Shown here: piece by piece, positions 1 through 5,304 of the stretch | Layout of the letters: the number at the start of each line of letters is the position of its first letter | How positions within the stretch are numbered: position 1 is the stretch's first letter | DNA from: an uncultured Bacillota bacterium | GTDB taxonomy: Bacteria; Bacillota; Clostridia; Peptostreptococcales; Anaerovoracaceae | DNA: 7,650 bases | Assembly: GCA_946410475.1 (NCBI GenBank) | Contig: CAMKAM010000071.1 | Coordinates: 1 to 7,650 of the forward strand | Direction: 5' to 3' | The notes under the pieces: generated by a model | The model's database searches: none | What the model was told of the DNA's origin: nothing | What the model saw: only the letters and a program-made list of their open reading frames with translations | Made by a program: the position numbers and the translations under genes

Positions 1-753
1 ATAGATGAGATGCCGCCCGGAAGGAAGAGAATCATCACTAAGGCTGTCACTGAAAAAAAGAGGGATGACGTATACAGGGCCGCTCTTGATATGGTCAGGG
101 ACGGAGGACAGGTCTACGTCGTCTGTCCTCTGATAGAAGACTCCGACGTCGTGGAGGCGCGCTCCGCAGCCGGTGTCTATGAAGAACTGAAGAAGAAACT
201 GCCGGGCGCGAGGATCGCGCTGCTGCACGGCGAGATGAAGAAAGATGAGAAGGAAGCCGTCATGGCATCATTTGCGGAAGGGGATACAGATATACTCGTG
301 TCCACTGTCGTGATAGAGGTCGGTATCGACGTGCCGAACGCTTCAGTCATGATAATCGAGAACTGCGAGAGGTTCGGTCTGGCCCAGATGCATCAGCTGC
401 GCGGACGCGTGGGAAGAGGAAGCCGGCAGAGCTACTGCATGCTGATCCTGGGAGGAAGGAGCGAGATCGCTGTCGAGCGGGCAAAGGTAATGACGGAGTC
501 GGACGACGGATTCTATATCGCCGAAAAGGACCTCGACCTAAGAGGGCCTGGTGAAGTCTTCGGGACGAGGCAGCACGGCATCGCGGATTCGCACATCTCA
601 GGTCTGATCAGCCATCTGGATATAATGGAAGAAGTGAGAGATGAAGCCGTCAGGATCCTGAAGGAGGATCCTGAGCTCGACGACTGGGAGAACGCGATCC
701 TAAGAGAGAGGATCGAAGCTCTTTACGGCGAAGATATGACGATGAATATGTGA
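1..753 (+). CDS. recG: ATP-dependent DNA helicase RecG, C-terminal part (5' end outside window)
   Basis: RecG is a superfamily 2 helicase that remodels stalled replication forks and branch-migrates Holliday junctions. The reading frame is open from base 1, so the ATG at 10 is internal: the first codons read IDEMPPGRK, the conserved RecG stretch at the start of helicase domain 2. Visible landmarks, in order, are LLHGEMKKDEKE, then TDILVSTVVIEVGIDVPNA (motif V region), QLRGRVGRG at 394-420 (motif VI with arginine fingers), and DLRGPGEVFGTRQHG at 535-579. The last is the conserved C-terminal motif that couples ATP hydrolysis to DNA translocation in this family. About 250 residues are present. 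The N-terminal wedge domain and the Walker A/B motifs lie upstream of the window. The gene ends with TGA, 15 nt before rsmD, and an adjacent rsmD is common in Bacillota. Mfd shares similar helicase motifs, but the PPGRK and RQHG signatures fit RecG. Confidence 0.96.
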   Translation: MDEMPPGRKRIITKAVTEKKRDDVYRAALDMVRDGGQVYVVCPLIEDSDVVEARSAAGVYEELKKKLPGARIALLHGEMKKDEKEAVMASFAEGDTDILVSTVVIEVGIDVPNASVMIIENCERFGLAQMHQLRGRVGRGSRQSYCMLILGGRSEIAVERAKVMTESDDGFYIAEKDLDLRGPGEVFGTRQHGIADSHISGLISHLDIMEEVRDEAVRILKEDPELDDWENAILRERIEALYGEDMTMNM

Positions 754-768
754 CGGGGACAAATAACA

Positions 769-1311
769 ATGAGAATAATAGCAGGAGATTACAAAGGAAG
801 GCGCCTTATTGCGCCGCAGGACTACAGTGTGAGGCCGACGACCGATAAGGTCAAGGAGGCGATGTTCTCCATGCTCCAGATGAGGATAGACGGAGCGACG
901 GTGCTCGACCTGTTCGCGGGCACGGGAAATCTAGGCCTTGAGGCTCTGTCGAGAGGGGCTGACAGGTGCATATTCTGTGATGCGAAGAAGAGCAGCATAG
1001 ACCTGGTAAAAGAGAACATAGCAATGTGCCGCGCCGGAGAGTACTCGGAAGTGATCTGGGGCGACTGGATGAAGGCGCTCTCCAGGATATCGGGGCAGGA
1101 GAAGATGGACATAATCCTTCTCGATCCGCCGTACGCAAAGGGTCTTTTGCCCGATGTTCTGGCGAAGATAAAAGAGCTGGATATCCTTGCCGAGGATGGC
1201 ATAATCGTGTGCGAGCACTATAAGCAGACAGAGCTTGCGGACGATGAATCGGGCTTCCAAAAACTGAAGAGCAAACACTATGGCAAGGTTGTACTATCAC
1301 TCTTTGTATGA
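769..1311 (+). CDS. rsmD: 16S rRNA (guanine(966)-N(2))-methyltransferase RsmD
   Basis: RsmD uses S-adenosylmethionine to methylate N2 of G966 in 16S rRNA during small-subunit assembly in the cytoplasm. The 180-residue product has the family layout. An N-terminal MRIIAGDYKGRRL is followed by RPTTDKVKEAMF (residues 22-33), both diagnostic. SAM-binding motif I is LDLFAGTGNLGLEALSRGA (46-64), and the N6/N2-amino methyltransferase catalytic motif is DPPY (119-122). Length is normal for the family. The ATG at 769 is chosen because MRIIAG is the conserved start. Its ribosome binding site is only a weak GGGGA at 755-759, so translation may depend on ribosomes arriving from recG 15 nt upstream. The last codons and the TGA at 1309-1311 overlap a possible promoter for coaD. 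Confidence 0.95.
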   Translation: MRIIAGDYKGRRLIAPQDYSVRPTTDKVKEAMFSMLQMRIDGATVLDLFAGTGNLGLEALSRGADRCIFCDAKKSSIDLVKENIAMCRAGEYSEVIWGDWMKALSRISGQEKMDIILLDPPYAKGLLPDVLAKIKELDILAEDGIIVCEHYKQTELADDESGFQKLKSKHYGKVVLSLFV

Positions 1312-1317
1312 TAGAAT
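1289..1317 (+). promoter_or_regulatory. possible sigma-A promoter for coaD
   Basis: TTGTAC (1289-1294) is followed after 17 nt by TAGAAT (1312-1317), straddling the rsmD stop codon. The -10 matches consensus at 5 of 6 positions, the -35 at only 3 of 6. An alternative -10, TATGAT, lies at 1307-1312. The 46-nt gap before coaD is the longest in this gene run, which would suit a secondary internal promoter. This is inference from motif matching only. Confidence 0.35.
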
Positions 1318-1357
1318 ACAGCCAACAAAAAAGGAAAGGATCAAGACAGGAATATCA

Positions 1358-1846
1358 ATGAGCAAGGCACTATTTGCCGGATCGTTCGATCCGCTTACAA
1401 ACGGGCATCTCGACCTCATCAGAAGGGCATCCAAATTCACCAGTGAAATGGTCGTTGGAGTGATCTCAAACCCTTCGAAAAAGCCGCTTTTCTCAGAAGA
1501 GGAACGCATAGCTATGATAGAAGAGGTATGCTCGGATCTTGATAATGTTACTGTCTCTTCTTTTTCGGGACTTCTTGCGGACTATGTCAACGACAACGGG
1601 TTCGACATGGTCGTCAGAGGACTTAGGAGCAGCACTGATTTTGAGTACGAACTGCAGATGGCGCAGATCAACGCCCGTCTCTACAGGGACGATGTCGAAA
1701 CGGTATTTCTGATGACCGATCCCAAGTATTCGTTCGTCAGCTCCAGTCTCGCCAAGGAAGTCTCAAGTCTCGGCGGAGACATAGAAGGGCTCGTACCTGA
1801 CTGTGTCCTTGAGGCAATGAATGAAAAGTTTCGCGGAGGTAAATAA
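1358..1846 (+). CDS. coaD: pantetheine-phosphate adenylyltransferase (PPAT)
   Basis: CoaD transfers AMP from ATP to 4'-phosphopantetheine to give dephospho-CoA, the penultimate step of coenzyme A synthesis, in the cytoplasm. The start is ATG 1358, giving 162 residues, the usual length. A longer frame reaches back to 1280 but would overlap rsmD and add 26 residues before the conserved ALFAGSFDPLTNGH start. A modest ACAGGA (1346-1351) sits 6 nt before 1358. Motifs: nucleotidyltransferase signature TNGH (residues 14-17, the T/HxGH motif), VVRGLR (85-90) followed by the conserved DFEYELQMA (94-102), and the nucleotide-binding SFVSSSLAKEV (125-135). The hexameric enzyme is feedback-inhibited by CoA in well-studied species. 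The stop TAA shares its last A with the ATG of the next gene, so the two are probably translationally coupled. CoA supply also serves the acetyl-CoA to acetate route that ackA completes. Confidence 0.97.
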   Translation: MSKALFAGSFDPLTNGHLDLIRRASKFTSEMVVGVISNPSKKPLFSEEERIAMIEEVCSDLDNVTVSSFSGLLADYVNDNGFDMVVRGLRSSTDFEYELQMAQINARLYRDDVETVFLMTDPKYSFVSSSLAKEVSSLGGDIEGLVPDCVLEAMNEKFRGGK

Positions 1847-2448
1847 TGAAAGTATTGGAACTGCTTGATGAGATAGAGGAAATAATAGAAACATCTTCGG
1901 GTTTTCCGCTTACAGGAAAGATCATGGTAGATGCCGAGGAACTCAAGGAGATCGTCGGTGATATCAGAACATCTCTCCCCGATGAGATACAGCAGGCTCA
2001 GTGGATCAAGAATGAAAGAGACAGGATCCTCGACGAAGCCAGAACGGAATATGAAACTATCATAAGGGATGCTCAGCGTCAGTCTGAGGACCTCATCAAC
2101 GAGAATGAGATCACAGCCAGATCGCGCGCTCTTGCAGAGGAGTTGATGAGGACTACTGAGGAGAACAGCCGTCAGCTGAAGATGAGCACATATGATTATG
2201 TGGACGGTATCCTGTTCGACTTCCAGGAGAAGATGGACGGTCTCAAGGATACATATTTCAAGAAACTCTTTGAGGATCTCGACAATACATTCAAAGGGGT
2301 CGACGGCACTCTTGCAGCAAACAGAGACGAGATAAAGGAGATGGCTTACCGCACGACGATGAATCTCGATGGAGTTTCGACAGTCGAAAGACCGGAGCAG
2401 ACGGTTGCCGCCGCTCCTGAAGACGCAGCTGTCTATGAAGAAGAGTAA
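1846..2448 (+). CDS. conserved coiled-coil protein of unknown function, coupled to coaD
   Basis: A soluble, highly charged 200-residue protein without a signal peptide or membrane segment. It opens with MKVLELLDEIEEIIE and a GFPLTGKIMVDAEEL patch (residues 19-33). A long helical, probably coiled-coil stretch follows (about 45-135, with QAQWIKNERDRILDEA at 50-65). The tail from about residue 180 is Ala/Glu-rich and probably disordered. From memory, similar proteins follow coaD in many Clostridia and are often named 'ATPase' or 'V-type ATPase subunit H-like'. I see no Walker motif, and that name probably reflects only resemblance to the helical stalk subunits of rotary ATPases. GGAGG (1835-1839) lies inside the coaD 3' end, 6 nt before the ATG, and the start codon overlaps the coaD stop by one base, so expression is tied to coaD. 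A link to septum or envelope processes (DivIVA-like coiled coils) is possible but unsupported. The gene call is secure; the function is unknown. Confidence 0.88.
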   Translation: MKVLELLDEIEEIIETSSGFPLTGKIMVDAEELKEIVGDIRTSLPDEIQQAQWIKNERDRILDEARTEYETIIRDAQRQSEDLINENEITARSRALAEELMRTTEENSRQLKMSTYDYVDGILFDFQEKMDGLKDTYFKKLFEDLDNTFKGVDGTLAANRDEIKEMAYRTTMNLDGVSTVERPEQTVAAAPEDAAVYEEE

Positions 2449-2463
2449 AGAAAGAACGATAAA

Positions 2464-3657
2464 GTGAGGATCGCAGGGATAATAGCTGAATACGATCCGT
2501 TTACGAACGGCCATGCATTCCATCTTGAGCAGACGCTCAGGGAGGGCAGGGCCGATTTTGTTGTTGCGGTCATGAGCGGTGACTTCACGCAGAGGGGAAG
2601 GGCTGCCTGTCTCGACAAGTGGACGAGAAGCAGGCTCGCCGTGGAAAACGGCGTCGACCTCGTGCTGGAGCTTCCTTTCTGTTACGCTGCGTCCGGAGCC
2701 GAAACGTTCGCGAGGGGAGCGGTCAGCATCCTTGAAGGTCTTGGAGTTGTAGACGCCATAGGCTTTGGAAGCGAAAGCGGAGACGCCGATGAGCTCCAGT
2801 TCCTGGCGAACTTCCTCAGGAATGAACCGGATGAATACAAAAGGGCGATAAAGCGCCACCTCGATATGGGAGTATCCTTCCCGAAGGCGAGGGAGATGGC
2901 TGTCAATGAGACTCTCGGCATGGACGCCGGAAGGATGCTCAAATCGCCGAACAACATCCTCGCCATAGAATACCTCAAGTATGTCGTCAGCATGACGCCT
3001 GTCACGGTCAAAAGGGAGAGCCCCTACGGCGCGGAAGACCTTCCGGCTGAAGGCGGATTTGCATCGGCGAGCGCTGTCAGAAATGCCGTAAGGAGCGGCA
3101 GGATCGAAGCCGCAAGAAGCTTCGTCCCGGAAAACGTATATGAGGCGCTTCTGGCTGCTTACTCTTCAGGCGGGAGAGCAGCGGCCATGGACAGCAGATA
3201 CTTCGACCTCGTCAGGACGGCCGTGCTCAGGACATCGGCCGAAGAGCTTTCGGATATCGAAGGCGCTGTCGAGGGCATCGAGAACAAAATGAAGAAGGAA
3301 TTGAGGATGCACGCCGATCTTGAGGCGTATGCCTCTTCGCTCAAATCGAAGAGGTTCACGAGAACGGCGATAGACAGGCTGCTCCTGCATTCGCTTATTG
3401 GAATGACGAAGGACGACGCTGCCGGTGCCGAGCCGTACGCCAGGGTCCTTGCGATGAGCCCGGGCGGAGAGAAGATCCTCGCGCAGGCGAGGGAAGTTTC
3501 GAGCATCCCTGTCGTTACGAACATCAACAAATATGCGAATCTTCCGCAGACGTCGCGCTTCGATGTTCTGGCGGGCGACATATACAGCATACTGACGGCT
3601 GCTGACATGTACGAAAACAGCGATCACGTGAGAAGACCGTTCCGCATTGCTTATTGA
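2464..3657 (+). CDS. tmcAL: tRNA(Met) cytidine acetate ligase TmcAL
   Basis: TmcAL (YlbM family) activates acetate with ATP to acetyl-AMP and acetylates the wobble cytidine C34 of elongator tRNA-Met (ac4C34), helping to distinguish AUG from AUA codons. The 397-residue product begins MRIAGIIAEYDPFTNGHAFHL, with the nucleotidyltransferase motif TNGH at residues 14-17. It continues with MSGDFTQRG (37-45), KWTRSRLA, and the conserved C-terminal region around NINKYANLPQ. The start is GTG 2464: it begins exactly at the conserved N-terminus and no other in-frame start is near. The only upstream purine run is AAAGAAAGAA, a poor ribosome binding site, so translation may be low or coupled to the gene ending 15 nt upstream. 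The TGA stop (3655-3657) is embedded in the -35 element of the ackA promoter. Arginine codons are mostly AGG, unlike ackA. The protein is slightly shorter than the roughly 415-residue B. subtilis homologue and looks intact. Confidence 0.93.
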   Translation: MRIAGIIAEYDPFTNGHAFHLEQTLREGRADFVVAVMSGDFTQRGRAACLDKWTRSRLAVENGVDLVLELPFCYAASGAETFARGAVSILEGLGVVDAIGFGSESGDADELQFLANFLRNEPDEYKRAIKRHLDMGVSFPKAREMAVNETLGMDAGRMLKSPNNILAIEYLKYVVSMTPVTVKRESPYGAEDLPAEGGFASASAVRNAVRSGRIEAARSFVPENVYEALLAAYSSGGRAAAMDSRYFDLVRTAVLRTSAEELSDIEGAVEGIENKMKKELRMHADLEAYASSLKSKRFTRTAIDRLLLHSLIGMTKDDAAGAEPYARVLAMSPGGEKILAQAREVSSIPVVTNINKYANLPQTSRFDVLAGDIYSILTAADMYENSDHVRRPFRIAY

Positions 3658-3681
3658 AAAAGCGTGTGGATGTAGTATAAT
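3654..3681 (+). promoter_or_regulatory. sigma-A-type promoter of ackA
   Basis: TTGAAA (3654-3659) and a perfect TATAAT (3676-3681) are separated by 16 nt. Transcription would start near 3688, leaving a leader of about 54 nt before the ackA ATG. The -35 element overlaps the tmcAL stop codon. No terminator is visible between tmcAL and ackA, so readthrough from upstream is also possible. Confidence 0.85.
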
Positions 3682-3690
3682 CAGTAATGG

Positions 3691-3706
3691 CGGCGCTTTT
3701 GCGCCG
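3691..3706 (+). promoter_or_regulatory. 5'-terminal stem-loop in the ackA leader
   Basis: CGGCGC (3691-3696), a TTTT loop, then GCGCCG (3701-3706) form a perfect 6-bp GC stem. No T-run follows, so it is not a classical terminator. It would lie within a few bases of the predicted transcript 5' end. By analogy with known 5' stem-loops it could protect the mRNA from 5'-end-dependent decay. That role is inference. Confidence 0.55.
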
Positions 3707-3713
3707 AGTCACA

Positions 3714-3729
3714 TTATAAAGCTTTATAA
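3714..3729. promoter_or_regulatory. 16-bp perfect palindrome beside the ackA ribosome binding site (candidate operator)
   Basis: TTATAAAGCTTTATAA is fully self-complementary and ends 1 nt before the GGAG of the ackA ribosome binding site (3731-3734). As DNA it could be an operator about 27-42 bases downstream of the predicted transcription start. As RNA it would be a weak six-pair A-U hairpin with an AGCU loop, next to the Shine-Dalgarno. It resembles Fur/PerR-type half-sites (TTATAA...TTATAA), but the centre is 2 bp rather than the single base of a classical PerR box. It does not match my memory of CcpA cre or Rex sites. Confidence 0.4.
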
Positions 3730-3741
3730 AGGAGAGTGCAT

Positions 3742-4947
3742 ATGAAAATCTTAGTAATCAACTGCGGCAGCTCCTCGCTGAAGTATCAGGTTCTTGATAT
3801 GGACGGCGAGATCCTGCTCGCTAAGGGCCTCGTTGAGAGGATCGGAATGGACGGTTCCGTGATCACACATGAGAAGATGGGTGCAGACAAGTGGGTCAAC
3901 GAGACTCCGATGGAAACTCATAAAGAAGCGATCCAGCAGGTCATGAATGCTATCGTTGATCCGGATCACGGCGTTCTGAAAGATATGTCCGAGCTCGGCG
4001 CTGTAGGCCACAGAGTCGTACATGCAGGCGAAAAGTTCGCAAGCTCGGTAATGATCACACCGGAAGTAATCGCAGCACTGGAAGAGTGTACAGACCTCGC
4101 TCCGCTGCACAATCCGCCTAACCTTCTTGGTATCGCTGCATGCCAGGAACTCATGCCGAACACACCGATGGTCGGAGTATTCGACACAGCGTTCCATCAG
4201 ACGATGCCGCCTGAATCATTCATCTACGCTATCCCGTATGAGTACTATCTCAAGCACGGAATCAGAAGATACGGCTTCCACGGAACGAGCCACAAGTATG
4301 TAGCTCAGAGAGCAGCCGAGATCCTGAACACGAACCTCGACGAGATGAAGATCATCACATGCCACCTCGGAAACGGAGCTTCCGTATCGGCTATCAAGTA
4401 CGGAAAGTGCATCGACACATCGATGGGATTCACACCGCTTGAAGGTCTCGTAATGGGAACACGTTCCGGTGACATCGACCCGGCTATCGTTACATATATC
4501 AGACAGAAAGAGAACCTCGAGCAGGGCGTTGCAAACGAGATCCTGAACAAGAAATCCGGCGTACTCGGTATCTCCGGCGTTTCCAGCGACTTCAGAGACA
4601 TCGAAGCAGCTGCAGAGCAGGGCAATGAGAGAGCTCTCCTCGCGCTGAAGGTATTCGCTCACAAGGTAAGATTCTACATCGGAGCTTACATCGCTGAGAT
4701 GAACGGCGTTGACGCTCTCGTATTCACAGCCGGCGTTGGTGAGAACGACTACGGTATGCGTGACATCATCTGCAACAACCTCGGAAACCTCGGTATCAAA
4801 CTCGACGTTGTCAAGAACAGAGTACGCGGCAAAGAGATGGTCATCTCCAGAGATGATTCGCCTGTAAGCATCCTGCTCATCCCGACAAACGAAGAGCTGA
4901 TGATCGCAAGAGACACGAAGGCTATCGTAGAAGCTGCTCAGAAATAA
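3742..4947 (+). CDS. ackA: acetate kinase
   Basis: Acetate kinase interconverts acetyl phosphate + ADP and acetate + ATP, the substrate-level phosphorylation step of acetate fermentation, in the cytoplasm. The start is ATG 3742 (401 residues): GGAG at 3731-3734 gives a 7-nt spacer and MKILVINCGSSSLKYQ is the conserved start. The GTG at 3736 overlaps the ribosome binding site. Key residues fall at the same numbers as in the Methanosarcina thermophila enzyme: Asn7, Arg91 (HRVVHAG), Asp148 (FDTAFH), His180 (GFHGTSH), Arg241 (GTRSGD) and Glu384 (TNEE). Nucleotide-binding stretches CHLGNGAS (207-214) and FTAGVGEND (328-336) are intact. Codon use differs from its neighbours: of 15 arginine codons I read 11 AGA and 1 AGG. 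This suggests selection for strong expression. The usual partner pta is not adjacent. No terminator is seen after the TAA, so transcripts may run into rpmF. Confidence 0.98.
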   Translation: MKILVINCGSSSLKYQVLDMDGEILLAKGLVERIGMDGSVITHEKMGADKWVNETPMETHKEAIQQVMNAIVDPDHGVLKDMSELGAVGHRVVHAGEKFASSVMITPEVIAALEECTDLAPLHNPPNLLGIAACQELMPNTPMVGVFDTAFHQTMPPESFIYAIPYEYYLKHGIRRYGFHGTSHKYVAQRAAEILNTNLDEMKIITCHLGNGASVSAIKYGKCIDTSMGFTPLEGLVMGTRSGDIDPAIVTYIRQKENLEQGVANEILNKKSGVLGISGVSSDFRDIEAAAEQGNERALLALKVFAHKVRFYIGAYIAEMNGVDALVFTAGVGENDYGMRDIICNNLGNLGIKLDVVKNRVRGKEMVISRDDSPVSILLIPTNEELMIARDTKAIVEAAQK

Positions 4948-4955
4948 AAAAACTG

Positions 4956-4985
4956 TTGACAATCTAGCGCCCGAAGTACTATAAT
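4956..4985 (+). promoter_or_regulatory. sigma-A promoter of rpmF
   Basis: TTGACA (4956-4961) and TATAAT (4980-4985) both match consensus perfectly, with an 18-nt spacer. It begins 8 nt after the ackA stop codon. Transcription would start near 4992, giving a structured leader of about 58 nt before the rpmF ATG. Confidence 0.9.
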
Positions 4986-4990
4986 CATAA

Positions 4991-5024
4991 AGTCGCGTGA
5001 GCGGCTTGTGTCGCAGAGGGCGAC
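4991..5024 (+). promoter_or_regulatory. rpmF leader with two adjacent stem-loops
   Basis: Hairpin 1 pairs AGTCGC (4991-4996) with GCGGCT (5001-5006), including one G-U pair, around a GTGA loop of the GNRA class. It starts at the predicted transcript 5' end. Hairpin 2 pairs GTCGC (5010-5014) with GCGAC (5020-5024) around a 5-nt loop. GTCGC is repeated at 4992-4996 and 5010-5014, and either copy can pair with 5020-5024, so two alternative folds exist. The ribosome binding site (5036-5044) stays outside both. Mutually exclusive folding and any regulatory role are inference. Confidence 0.45.
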
Positions 5025-5049
5025 GACAAATCGAAAAGGAGGTGTGGAA

Positions 5050-5232
5050 ATGGCAGTACCTAAGAGAAAAACTTCGAAAGCTAAGAGAGATTCGAGAAGA
5101 GCGCCCAACATGAAGATGAAGGCACCGGCTCTGTCGATCTGTCCGCAGTGCCACGAACCCAAGCTTCCGCATAGGGTTTGTCCGAATTGCAACTACTACG
5201 ACGGTAAGGACATCCTTGCTGACGCTGAGTAA
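5050..5232 (+). CDS. rpmF: 50S ribosomal protein L32 (bL32), zinc-ribbon form
   Basis: bL32 is a small structural protein of the large ribosomal subunit. The 60-residue product has the typical MAVPKRKTSKAKRDSRRA basic N-terminus and a zinc ribbon with four cysteines, CPQC (31-34) and CPNC (44-47). This is the 'C+' form, as opposed to the cysteine-free paralogue that some bacteria use under zinc starvation. The start at 5050 is fixed by the conserved MAVPK and a near-perfect AAGGAGGTG (5036-5044) with a 7-nt spacer from GGAGG. A longer frame from 5008 would read through that ribosome binding site and is rejected. The gene appears able to form its own unit, with a consensus promoter upstream and a strong terminator after it. 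The DUF177 (YceD-like) gene that usually precedes rpmF is missing, as is a following plsX. Confidence 0.98.
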   Translation: MAVPKRKTSKAKRDSRRAPNMKMKAPALSICPQCHEPKLPHRVCPNCNYYDGKDILADAE

Positions 5233-5248
5233 GCTTTGAGAAGTAAGC

Positions 5249-5277
5249 AAAGACCGTACATCATGTACGGTCTTTTT
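5249..5277 (+). terminator. intrinsic terminator after rpmF
   Basis: AAAGACCGTACA (5249-5260) and TGTACGGTCTTT (5264-5275) form a perfect 12-bp stem around a TCA loop. The final Ts are part of a five-T run (5273-5277). It lies 17 nt after the rpmF stop and should end the ackA/rpmF transcripts. Confidence 0.93.
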
Positions 5278-5284
5278 GTATAAT
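5255..5284 (+). promoter_or_regulatory. possible promoter of the methyltransferase gene, fused to the terminator tail
   Basis: A perfect TATAAT (5279-5284) starts 2 nt after the terminator T-run and 21 nt before the next ATG. The best -35 candidate, CGTACA (5255-5260, 18-nt spacer, 3 of 6 matches), lies inside the terminator stem. The predicted start near 5291 would leave only about 14 nt of leader. A gene is needed to start here because the terminator should block readthrough, but the -35 is poor. Confidence 0.5.
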
Positions 5285-5304
5285 GCTGATAGAACGATCC
5301 GGTT

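Noticed and set aside
1280..1357. Upstream extension of coaD to the ATG at 1280
   Set aside because: It would overlap rsmD by 32 bases and add 26 residues before the conserved ALFAGSFDP start. The ATG at 1358 gives the normal 162-residue length.
1681..2859. Minus-strand open frame of 392 codons
   Set aside because: It is antisense to coaD, the coiled-coil gene and tmcAL, all of which are clearly coding on the + strand. No motif was seen in its translation.
3691..3706. Intrinsic terminator between tmcAL and ackA
   Set aside because: The stem is followed by GAGTCACA, not a T-run, and it lies downstream of the ackA promoter. It is better read as part of the leader.
3714..3729. PerR/Fur box assignment for the palindrome
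   Set aside because: The half-sites are similar but the 7-2-7 arrangement differs from the classical 7-1-7 PerR box, and the downstream gene is not a typical peroxide-stress target. It is kept only as an unnamed candidate operator.
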